Shown here one piece after another: positions 1 through 5,226 of a stretch of 5,226 nucleotides of DNA. Location: the NCBI GenBank assembly GCA_030619215.1, contig JAUXBV010000305.1, positions 1 to 5,226 of the forward strand. Direction: 5' to 3'. The notes under the pieces were generated by a model, which saw only the letters and a list, made by a program, of their open reading frames with translations, was not told the origin of the DNA and searched no databases. The stretch comes from Fibrobacterota bacterium. GTDB taxonomy: Bacteria > Fibrobacterota > Chitinivibrionia > Chitinivibrionales > JANQEN01. Position 1 is the stretch's first letter; every line of letters begins with the position of its first letter. A program made the position numbers and the translations under genes.

Positions 1-51
1 AAATGATGTGTTTCCGGCCAGACACTAATTAAATGCAATGAAAGTTATATA

Positions 52-414
52 ATGGAAAATAATTCTAAGCTGAAGCAAAAAATCCTATATGCAATAAGGA
101 AATTTGAGATGGAGCAAATGGGAGTAACGCCGGACTCAGTAAAGGTAATCATTCATTCAGATTCAGTTGTGATATTACTAAGAGGTATTATAAGTGCTGC
201 TGAAAAGAGTTGCGCCGATGATAAACGGGTGTGGGAACTGATGCAAAGATATTATCATGAAGTATTTAATGTTATAAAGCCGGTTATAGAAAATGAAATC
301 GGTCAAATTGTAGGAGGAAATGTAAATAAAACAACACTTTCAGTTGATCCTGAAACGGGAAAAGGCGTGTTGCTTTTTACATTTGAAAAATCTCAACTTA
401 TACGTGAAGATTGA
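52..414 (+). CDS. DUF2294 / MpsC-family small soluble protein
   Basis: The 120-residue product matches my memory of DUF2294 (also called the MpsC family) in length and pattern: an N-terminal helix, a Gly-Val-x-Pro-x-x-Val-Lys-Val stretch (residues 24-32), a hydrophobic strand ending in LLRGIIS-AAEK (about 41-51), a central helix (about 57-83), a conserved-looking IGQIVGGNV segment (83-91), and a closing Val-Asp-Pro-Glu-Thr-Gly then LLFTFE. It has no signal peptide or membrane segment, so it should be cytoplasmic. The biochemical role is unknown. The family name comes from the staphylococcal mpsABC locus, where MpsAB is a dissolved-inorganic-carbon uptake system, and the part played by MpsC itself is unclear to me. 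ATG 52 is the only usable start: an in-frame stop lies at 4-6, and the next Met (residue 20) would cut into the domain. Its ribosome site is weak (GAAAG at 40-44). The gene is followed after 24 bases by the Gre factor gene, suggesting an operon. Family call is fairly secure, function is not. Confidence 0.8.
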   Translation: MENNSKLKQKILYAIRKFEMEQMGVTPDSVKVIIHSDSVVILLRGIISAAEKSCADDKRVWELMQRYYHEVFNVIKPVIENEIGQIVGGNVNKTTLSVDPETGKGVLLFTFEKSQLIRED

Positions 415-424
415 TAATAATATC

Positions 425-431
425 AGGAGGG
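425..431 (+). promoter_or_regulatory. Strong Shine-Dalgarno site of the Gre-factor gene
   Basis: AGGAGGG lies 7 bases before the ATG at 439 and is the best ribosome binding site in the window. It fixes the Gre start and suggests this gene is translated more strongly than the upstream DUF2294 gene, whose site is poor. Confidence 0.85.
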
Positions 432-438
432 CGATTAA

Positions 439-915
439 ATGATTGATCAAGTTAATTACATAACACAAAAAGGGTATGACAAACAGGAGAAAAAACTTGA
501 ACATTTAGTAACCGTAAAACGACGGAAAATATCCAAATCACTTGAGTTTGCTGTTTCCCTTGGAGACCTTGGCGAAAATGCGGAATATAAAGCAGCCAAG
601 GAGGAACAGGCTCTGAATGAAATACGGATAGCTGAATTATCTAAACAATTATCCAGTGTAAGAATTATTAATAGTAAAGATATTGTTGCTGATGGTAGTA
701 TCTGTTTTAGCAGCACGGTTAAAATCAGAGATCTTAAATCAGGTGAAACATTCGAGTATACACTGGTGTCCGAAATAGAGGCTGATATTGATGAAGGACT
801 TATTTCTGTAAATTCTCCCGTTGGTAAAGGGTTGCTGGGATGTAAGGAAAATGAAATTGTTAAAATCAAAGTACCTGCAGGAATTATGAAATTCGAGATA
901 CTGAAAGTGTCATAA
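439..915 (+). CDS. greA: Transcription elongation factor, GreA/GreB family
   Basis: The 158-residue length equals that of typical GreA. Gre factors enter the RNA polymerase secondary channel and stimulate cleavage of the 3' end of backtracked transcripts. Residues 1-75 form the antiparallel coiled coil, whose tip carries GDLGENAEYKAAKEEQ (42-57); the acidic tip residues needed for cleavage, Asp43 and Glu46, correspond to Asp41 and Glu44 of the E. coli protein. Residues about 80-158 form the FKBP-like domain, with the usual EAD...ISVNSPVGKGLLG pattern and a KVPAG-IMKFEIL ending. All this points to an active cleavage factor rather than a tip-altered Gfh1-like inhibitor. The start is set by an excellent Shine-Dalgarno site. 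The protein looks somewhat divergent from housekeeping GreA (VSEIEAD where a VG-EAD form is common), so it may be a second Gre paralogue; the symbol should be read as family-level. It sits between the DUF2294 and carbonic anhydrase genes with short gaps, so co-transcription is likely. Confidence 0.93.
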   Translation: MIDQVNYITQKGYDKQEKKLEHLVTVKRRKISKSLEFAVSLGDLGENAEYKAAKEEQALNEIRIAELSKQLSSVRIINSKDIVADGSICFSSTVKIRDLKSGETFEYTLVSEIEADIDEGLISVNSPVGKGLLGCKENEIVKIKVPAGIMKFEILKVS

Positions 916-938
916 TTCTCAATATTGTTTTATTTGGC

Positions 939-944
939 AGAGGA
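939..944 (+). promoter_or_regulatory. Shine-Dalgarno site deciding the carbonic anhydrase start
   Basis: AGAGGA ends 4 bases before ATG 949, a somewhat short but usable spacing. It favours ATG 949 over the in-frame TTG at 925, which has no purine-rich site ahead of it and lies only 9 bases after the Gre stop codon. Confidence 0.6.
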
Positions 945-948
945 TGAA

Positions 949-1593
949 ATGGACTTCATAAACCGCATTTTAAAAAAAAATAGAGCGCGGGCCGAATATA
1001 TAAAGTTTCAAGAGCAGTATTTTTTCCAGAACATATCAAGCCGGCAAACACCTGAATGTCTGTGGATTGGGTGTTCGGACAGCCGCGTGCCGCCGACAAT
1101 TATTGCAGGTTCCGAACCGGGGGAACTGTTTGTTCACCGCAATATAGGAAATGTAGTACTTCAAACGGATATTAACTGTATGTCGGTGATTGAGTATGCT
1201 GTGTGCGTGCTTAAGATAGAGCACATTATTGTATGTGGACACTATAATTGCGGTGCTGTTCAGGCTGTTTTCGATGATAAAGCGGATGGTTTAGTCGGCA
1301 ACTGGCTCAATACCATCAGGGATATCAAACAAAAACACAATGTGTTTTTAAACAAGGTAAGAGATATATCACAGCGCTCAGATAAACTTAGTGAATTGAA
1401 TGTTATCGAACAGGTTTATAATGTGTGCAATACACCATCCGTAAAAAAAACCTGGGAACAAGGTCGTAAGCTTGAGGTTCATGGATTGATTTACAACGTG
1501 CATAATGGCCTCTTCAAGGATTTGAAGGTCGGAGTTACTTGTCAACATGGGATATCCGAAATATATCGCAGCGCCATATTTTATTCAACATAA
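949..1593 (+). CDS. can: Beta-class carbonic anhydrase, type II (Can-like)
   Basis: This cytoplasmic zinc enzyme interconverts CO2 and bicarbonate. From ATG 949 the protein has 214 residues, close to E. coli Can (220), and its motifs fall at the same numbers as in that enzyme: zinc ligands Cys42, Asp44, His98 and Cys101, in GCSDSRVP and GHYNCGAV, with Arg46 completing the Asp-Arg dyad. Trp39 and Arg64 match the residues that hold the non-catalytic, inhibitory bicarbonate in the E. coli and Haemophilus enzymes. Tyr182 in HGLIYNVHNGLF fits the third, Tyr181, with one residue of offset. The enzyme should therefore be of the allosteric type that closes at low pH or high bicarbonate. An upstream in-frame TTG (925) would add eight residues; I reject it because of the numbering and the ribosome site. 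The gene follows the Gre gene by 33 bases and probably shares its transcript. A likely job is supplying bicarbonate for carboxylases. No clear hairpin terminator follows, only a T run at 1601-1607. Confidence 0.95.
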   Translation: MDFINRILKKNRARAEYIKFQEQYFFQNISSRQTPECLWIGCSDSRVPPTIIAGSEPGELFVHRNIGNVVLQTDINCMSVIEYAVCVLKIEHIIVCGHYNCGAVQAVFDDKADGLVGNWLNTIRDIKQKHNVFLNKVRDISQRSDKLSELNVIEQVYNVCNTPSVKKTWEQGRKLEVHGLIYNVHNGLFKDLKVGVTCQHGISEIYRSAIFYST

Positions 1594-1721
1594 CAGTCCG
1601 TTTTTTTCATGAGAGCTATCACTATGAACAATACAAAAACCGGAATTAGCCTCTCAATCAGGATTATTCGAAATAGATTTCTATGAAATAAAAATAAAAT
1701 TTAAACCTGCATGAGATTATC
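1594..1721 (+). other. Intergenic gap between carbonic anhydrase and phosphoesterase genes
   Basis: These 128 bases contain a run of seven T (1601-1607) without a convincing stem before it, and no sigma-70-like pair of boxes that I would defend (TAAAAT at 1695-1700 lacks a matching -35). A 20-codon reading frame opens with ATG 1624, preceded by GAGAG at 1611-1615, and ends with TGA at 1684-1686; its product would be basic and hydrophobic (MNNTKTGISLSIRIIRNRFL). It may be chance. The gap is large enough to hold the promoter for the next gene, but I cannot place it. Confidence 0.5.
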
Positions 1722-2543
1722 ATGAAAATCCTTTTTGTAACTGATCTGCATGGCTGCACATGGAAATATAACCTCCTTTATGAGACAGCACAGGAGCATG
1801 GAGCTGAAGTGGTTGTCAACGGCGGTGATATGCTGCCGAAGGAAGGGGACATGTTAACCGTTCAGAGCAACTTTATTGACTTCTATCTCGACACTCATTT
1901 CGCCCGGTTCAATAATGCCGGAATACACTATCTCTGCTGCCTCGGCAATGACGACCTTGGTATCCTTGACGAACACTTTGATAAGGTCTGTAAAAAATAT
2001 CCTTTTGTAAAAAATGTTTCCCAGGGTAAAGTAGAAATTGGCGATTATGAATTCATAGGAATGAACTGGGTAGTCGATTACCCTTTTCGACTCAAAGACA
2101 GATGCAGGGTGGATACAAAGGACTATACATTTCAAGAGCAGTTCGGCACAGGACTGATTTCGACATTGAATGGCTGGCGGGAGCTTTCAGACTGGTTTTC
2201 ATACGCTAGAAAATTGCCGACAATTAAGGAAGAACTGGATAAACTTATTCGGCCTGTAAACATGGCACAAAGTACATATATTATCCATATGCCGCCGTCT
2301 TATCTGGGATTGGATGTATGTGCCAACGGTCTTGAGGTGGGATCAAGGGCTGTATATAATTTTCTTAAAAAGGTGCAGCCAATGCTTTCTATTCACGGCC
2401 ATATTCATGAATCTCCCGAAGTCAGCGGTAAGTGGCAGGCTGCACTTGGCAGGACGGTGTGCATTCAACCCGGGCAGTCAAAGGGTTTTACCTATGTTAT
2501 CATTGACCTTGAAATAATGCAATTTGAAAGGTATGTAAATTGA
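1722..2543 (+). CDS. Calcineurin-like metallophosphoesterase, substrate unknown
   Basis: The 273-residue protein carries the two-metal phosphoesterase motifs in order: DLHG with Asp8 and His10, GGD with Asp36, GNDD with Asn76, a lone His189 in IIHMPP, and GHIH with His227 and His229. These ligands would bind a dinuclear metal centre (usually Mn, Fe or Zn) and cleave phosphomono- or diesters. The third motif reads Asn-Asp-Asp where many relatives have Asn-His-Asp/Glu, so the histidine that often acts as general acid is replaced by Asp77; some families such as YfcE and MJ0936 also lack it. About 110 residues (77-188) separate motifs III and IV and include a Trp- and Tyr-rich stretch (about 109-165) that may shape substrate choice. 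No signal peptide or membrane segment is seen, so it should be cytoplasmic. The start is supported by the canonical MKILFVTDLHG opening, although only a weak ribosome site precedes it. The permease gene follows after 38 bases, so the two may be co-expressed. The superfamily is secure, the substrate is not. Confidence 0.88.
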   Translation: MKILFVTDLHGCTWKYNLLYETAQEHGAEVVVNGGDMLPKEGDMLTVQSNFIDFYLDTHFARFNNAGIHYLCCLGNDDLGILDEHFDKVCKKYPFVKNVSQGKVEIGDYEFIGMNWVVDYPFRLKDRCRVDTKDYTFQEQFGTGLISTLNGWRELSDWFSYARKLPTIKEELDKLIRPVNMAQSTYIIHMPPSYLGLDVCANGLEVGSRAVYNFLKKVQPMLSIHGHIHESPEVSGKWQAALGRTVCIQPGQSKGFTYVIIDLEIMQFERYVN

Positions 2544-2572
2544 TGTAATAAAATAGTATACTATTATTACAT
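2543..2572 (+). repeat. Imperfect palindrome, possible operator or RNA hairpin, ahead of the permease gene
   Basis: The left arm ATGTAATA plus AATAGTA and the right arm TACTATT plus ATTACAT are reverse complements. The core AATAGTATACTATT (2552-2565) is a perfect 14-base palindrome, and 7 further bases on each side pair after a two-base (AA) bulge on the left. The element begins on the last base of the phosphoesterase stop codon and ends directly against the permease ribosome site. It contains TATACT (2557-2562) and TAAAAT (2549-2554), either of which resembles a -10 box; TTGAAA at 2524-2529 could be a -35 for TAAAAT with a 19-base spacer. It could bind a dimeric repressor or fold in mRNA. 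It lacks a GC stem and a T tract, so it is not a standard terminator. Confidence 0.55.
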
Positions 2573-2577
2573 GAGGA
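2573..2577 (+). promoter_or_regulatory. Shine-Dalgarno site of the permease gene
   Basis: GAGGA ends 4 bases before ATG 2582 and supports that start. It touches the right end of the palindrome at 2543-2572, so a protein bound there or a folded hairpin could limit ribosome access. Confidence 0.65.
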
Positions 2578-2581
2578 TTAT

Positions 2582-4426
2582 ATGAAACTTAAAAAGGAGC
2601 TCAATTTACTCGACGTATTTTGCATAGCAACCGGCGCAATGATAAGCTCCGGACTGTTTATTTTGCCGGGACTTGCCCACGCTCAGGCCGGCCCCGCTGT
2701 TGTTTTTTCATATTTCTTTGCCGGTCTCCTGGCAATTACCGGGATGCTGAGCCAGGCTGAGCTGGTTTCGGCAATGCCAAAGGCAGGAGGAACCTATTTT
2801 TATGTGACAAGAAGTATGGGCCCGGCGGTAGGCACTATAGACGGATTGATTACATGGTTTTCATTATCCTTAAAAAGTGCATTCGCACTTGTAGGTATGG
2901 CTGCATTTATAAAACTTTTAATAACTGTTGACATACATATAATTTCAGTGATTTTATGTCTCATTTTTGTTATTATCAATATCATCGGCATCAAAGAGGC
3001 TAGCAGAATTCAGGTTGTTTTGGTATTCGGGCTTTTTGCTATTTTGCTTTTATATATAATTCAGGGGGTGACGTCAATCAATATCCATAATTTTGAGCCG
3101 TTTGCTCCTAAAGGTTTTTCCTCAGTATTCTCAACAGCGGGATTTGTGTTTATCTCATTTGGTGGATTGTTAAAGGTAGCTGCCATTGCAGAAGAAGTAA
3201 AAAATCCGGCAAAAACCGTACCCCTGGGAATGATACTTTCTCTCCTTATTGTCAGCGTTTTTTATACCCTGGTAGTGTTTATAACATCGGGTGTTCTTGG
3301 CACCACAGAACTTGACCATTCTCTCACTCCCATCTCTGACGGAGCTTTTGTTTTTATGGGAAAGAAGGGAATGATTCTCATGAGTATTGCCGCGATTCTT
3401 GCGTTTATTTCAACGGCCAACGCGGGAATAATGGCTGCATCACGCTATCCCATGGCCTTAGCTAAAGACAATCTTATTCCTGACGTTTTCAGTGAGACCA
3501 ACAAACGATTTAAAACGCCGCATTTTTCCATTTTACTTACCGGGTTTTTTATAATTATTGCCCTGTTTTTAAAGTTGGATATCCTTGTTAAAGTGGCATC
3601 AACGGTTCTCATTCTAACATTTATATTTTCCTGCCTGTCAGTTATAATTATGAGAGAGAGCGGGCTGCAGAATTATGATCCTAAATTCAAGTCGCCGCTG
3701 TATCCCTGGGTGCAAATTATCGGGATAGTTGGCTTTGCTTTTTTAGTGGTTGAAATGGGCTTTGAAGCGCTTACTGCATTTTCGATTCTTATTGTTGGCG
3801 GCCTTTTCACATACTGGTTTTACGGCAGGATTAGAACAAACAGGGAATACGCTTTGCTTCATATTATACAAAGAATCACCGCAAAAGAGTTGACGACACG
3901 GTTCATGGAAACCGAACTCAAGGAAATAATCAGAGAACGTGATGAAATCTCTTTAGACCGGTTTGACCGTATGATTCAGAAATGTATTATTATTGATACT
4001 GATAAAGAAATGGAACTGGAGGATTTTTTCAAGTTGGCAGCCGAAACAATGGCTTCCCGCCTGGAGATAGATGCATCCGAGCTGTTCCGCGATCTGGTTG
4101 CAAGAGAAGAGGAAAGCAGCACTGTAATCGGGCCTGGCCTGGCAATACCGCATATAGTTATTCCGGGTGAAAAACACTTTGATATCCTTCTTGTCAGAAA
4201 CCGCTCGGGAATTAAATTCTCGGACACTGCACCTGATATTCATACGGTTTTCGTTTTAGCGGGAACAAAAGATGAACGCAATTTCCATTTACGCGCATTG
4301 TCAGCAATAGCCCAGATTTGCCAGGACAAAAATTTCCGTAAAAAATGGATGGCTGCCGAGTCGGAAGAGGGTTTGCGTGATGTGGTATTACTCGGGAAAC
4401 GGATGCGAAGAAGCCATAAGCCGTGA
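2582..4426 (+). CDS. APC-superfamily amino acid permease fused to a C-terminal PTS EIIA-type domain
   Basis: This 614-residue inner-membrane transporter has two parts. Residues 1-415 hold about 12 hydrophobic segments in the APC pattern (roughly 9-33, 39-61, 83-113, 117-138, 143-163, 179-206, 213-240, 263-292, 314-332, 336-357, then two more ending at Gly415). The first carries GAMISSGLFILPG, the broken-helix motif that in APC transporters contacts the amino acid backbone, and EEVKNPAKTVPLG (about 204-217) is another family hallmark. After a charged, possibly coiled-coil linker (about 416-470, with KEIIRERDEI and DRFDRMI), residues about 475-605 resemble the EIIA domain of the mannitol/fructose/PtsN type, with GPGLAIPH ending in His524, the expected phospho-acceptor, and HLRALSAIAQICQD later on. 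Amino acid uptake, or exchange, would be expected; the substrate cannot be read. The EIIA part probably regulates transport through phosphorylation or a nucleotide/ion signal rather than driving sugar uptake, since no EIIB or EIIC is present. It is preceded by a palindrome and a good ribosome site. Fold assignment is strong, regulatory role is inferred. Confidence 0.9.
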   Translation: MKLKKELNLLDVFCIATGAMISSGLFILPGLAHAQAGPAVVFSYFFAGLLAITGMLSQAELVSAMPKAGGTYFYVTRSMGPAVGTIDGLITWFSLSLKSAFALVGMAAFIKLLITVDIHIISVILCLIFVIINIIGIKEASRIQVVLVFGLFAILLLYIIQGVTSINIHNFEPFAPKGFSSVFSTAGFVFISFGGLLKVAAIAEEVKNPAKTVPLGMILSLLIVSVFYTLVVFITSGVLGTTELDHSLTPISDGAFVFMGKKGMILMSIAAILAFISTANAGIMAASRYPMALAKDNLIPDVFSETNKRFKTPHFSILLTGFFIIIALFLKLDILVKVASTVLILTFIFSCLSVIIMRESGLQNYDPKFKSPLYPWVQIIGIVGFAFLVVEMGFEALTAFSILIVGGLFTYWFYGRIRTNREYALLHIIQRITAKELTTRFMETELKEIIRERDEISLDRFDRMIQKCIIIDTDKEMELEDFFKLAAETMASRLEIDASELFRDLVAREEESSTVIGPGLAIPHIVIPGEKHFDILLVRNRSGIKFSDTAPDIHTVFVLAGTKDERNFHLRALSAIAQICQDKNFRKKWMAAESEEGLRDVVLLGKRMRRSHKP

Positions 4427-4502
4427 GAAATAGAATATTGTGTTTCTGCGGATCAAAGAATCAAGATTCACTAACTTTTTTTGTTTATAAATAAAAGTAA
4501 AT
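4427..4502. terminator. AT-rich convergent spacer with a weak possible terminator
   Basis: Two genes converge here. GAATC (4458-4462) and GATTC (4465-4469) are inverted repeats, but with only two bases between them the stem is short and AT-rich. A run of seven T follows on the + strand at 4476-4482, six bases after the repeat. This could be a weak intrinsic terminator for the permease transcript. Read from the other strand, the same repeat follows accC but is trailed by only a short TTT. I see no better candidate, so termination may be Rho-dependent or lie elsewhere. Confidence 0.25.
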
Positions 4503-5226
4503 TTACCGTTTTAATATTTCCGGATTATCATTTAAAAAGCTGGTTGAATACCTGCCTGATATAAATTCCGGGTGATTTAAAATTTTTTGGTGCAATTGAA
4601 TATTGGTTTCAATTCCCTTGATATAAAACTCATTTAAAGCGCGTTGCATACGTGAGATTGCCGACATTCTATCTTCTGCATGAACAATAACCTTTGCAAT
4701 CATCGAATCGTAGAAATGAGGAACCCTGTATCCCTTATAAATATATGTATCCACTCTTACACCCGGTCCTGACGGTAATACGAGTTGCTTGATTTTTCCG
4801 GGGGAAGGAAGAAAATTTTTTGCAGGTTCTTCAGCGTTAATTCTACACTCTATTGCATGACCTCTGAATTTAATTTCTCTTTGAGAATAATTCAGCTTTG
4901 CACCACCTGCAATTAATATTTGTGCTTTTACTAAATCTATACCGCTTACCAATTCAGTAATTGGGTGTTCTACCTGTATTCTCGTATTCATTTCCATGAA
5001 GTAGAAACGGTTTTTTCTATCTAAAAGAAATTCTATAGTACCCACAGAACAGTAGCCTACAGTATGTGCGGCTTTAATAGCCGTTTTACCCATTTTATAT
5101 CTCAGCCATTTACTTAATGCCGGGGAAGGTGTTTCTTCTATAAGTTTTTGATGTTTACGCTGGATAGAACACTCTCTCTCACCAATATGTAAAATCTTAC
5201 CGTATTCATCCGCTAGAACCTGAAAC
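4503..5226 (-). CDS. accC: Biotin carboxylase subunit of acetyl-CoA carboxylase, C-terminal part (5' end outside window)
   Basis: The reading frame is open through the right edge, so the last 240 codons of a protein of about 450 residues are present and the start is not. Biotin carboxylase uses ATP and bicarbonate to carboxylate the biotin of the carrier protein, the first step of malonyl-CoA and fatty acid synthesis. The visible part opens with FQVLAD and runs through [10 protein letters not shown], whose last Lys matches Lys238 of the E. coli enzyme; GTIEFLLD (Glu276); and [12 protein letters not shown], which holds the equivalents of Glu288, Asn290, Arg292, Gln294, Val295 and Glu296. It continues through [20 protein letters not shown] and [11 protein letters not shown] (Arg338). 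All active-site residues in this region are therefore kept. The protein ends about where stand-alone AccC does, with no fused biotin-carrier or carboxyltransferase domain. A pyruvate or propionyl-CoA carboxylase biotin-carboxylase subunit is the main alternative and cannot be excluded without neighbours. An internal ATG at 5093 is not the start, because strong homology continues upstream of it. Confidence 0.95.
   Translation of the reverse strand, partial: FQVLADEYGKILHIGERECSIQRKHQKLIEETPSPALSKWLRYKMGKTAIKAAHTVGYCSVGTIEFLLDRKNRFYFMEMNTRIQVEHPITELVSGIDLVKAQILIAGGAKLNYSQREIKFRGHAIECRINAEEPAKNFLPSPGKIKQLVLPSGPGVRVDTYIYKGYRVPHFYDSMIAKVIVHAEDRMSAISRMQRALNEFYIKGIETNIQLHQKILNHPEFISGRYSTSFLNDNPEILKR

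Noticed and set aside
48..53. Perfect TATAAT hexamer near the left edge
   Set aside because: It overlaps the ATG at 52 of the DUF2294 gene and has no recognisable -35 box about 17 bases upstream; in AT-rich sequence this is likely chance.
456..869. 137-codon open frame on the - strand
   Set aside because: It lies wholly antisense to the well-supported Gre gene, its product is Ser/Leu-rich with no recognisable motif, and it is a mirror of that gene's codon pattern.
1601..1607. Run of seven T after the carbonic anhydrase stop, considered as an intrinsic terminator
   Set aside because: No stable inverted repeat precedes it; the nearby GAGAG (1611-1615) and CTCTC (1651-1655) repeats lie after the T run and are far apart.
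1854..2135. 93-codon - strand frame
   Set aside because: It is antisense to the phosphoesterase gene, across its metal-binding GNDD region, and shows no family resemblance.
3953..4243. Two overlapping - strand frames of 83 and 96 codons
   Set aside because: Both are antisense to the EIIA domain of the permease gene, with no recognisable protein features.
5091..5093. ATG on the - strand as start of a 196-residue biotin carboxylase fragment
   Set aside because: The same frame stays open to the window edge and encodes conserved biotin carboxylase sequence ([10 protein letters not shown] and more), so this Met is internal.

Overview
The window is an ordinary-looking stretch of bacterial chromosome with moderately low G+C. 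It holds five complete genes on the + strand and the 3' part of a sixth gene on the - strand that runs off the right edge. No phage, transposon, CRISPR or RNA gene is visible. The lineage cannot be fixed from the sequence. Clear Shine-Dalgarno sites, an MpsC/DUF2294 protein and the style of the biotin carboxylase would suit a Firmicute-like or other anaerobic bacterium, but this is a guess.

Layout. Positions 52-414 encode a small DUF2294/MpsC-family protein. After 24 bases comes a Gre-type transcription elongation factor (439-915). After 33 bases comes a beta-class carbonic anhydrase (best start 949, end 1593). These three look co-transcribed. A 128-base gap without a convincing gene or terminator leads to a calcineurin-like metallophosphoesterase (1722-2543). 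A 38-base gap that is mostly an imperfect palindrome leads to a 614-residue APC-superfamily permease fused to a C-terminal PTS EIIA-type domain (2582-4426). A 76-base AT-rich convergent spacer separates it from biotin carboxylase accC (4503 to beyond 5226, - strand, last 240 codons only).

How the genes may relate. Carbonic anhydrase makes bicarbonate from CO2, biotin carboxylase consumes bicarbonate, and the MpsC family is named after a locus whose other members take up dissolved inorganic carbon. A bicarbonate-supply theme is therefore plausible for both ends of the window, but it rests on proximity and family names only. The permease-EIIA fusion keeps the expected phospho-acceptor histidine and may tie amino-acid transport to a phosphorelay or to nutrient state. 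The metallophosphoesterase substrate is unknown.

The items most worth a second look are the permease-EIIA fusion, the palindrome against its ribosome binding site, the complete allosteric bicarbonate site of the carbonic anhydrase, and the DUF2294-Gre-carbonic anhydrase cluster. I found no strong evidence for a wholly new system.
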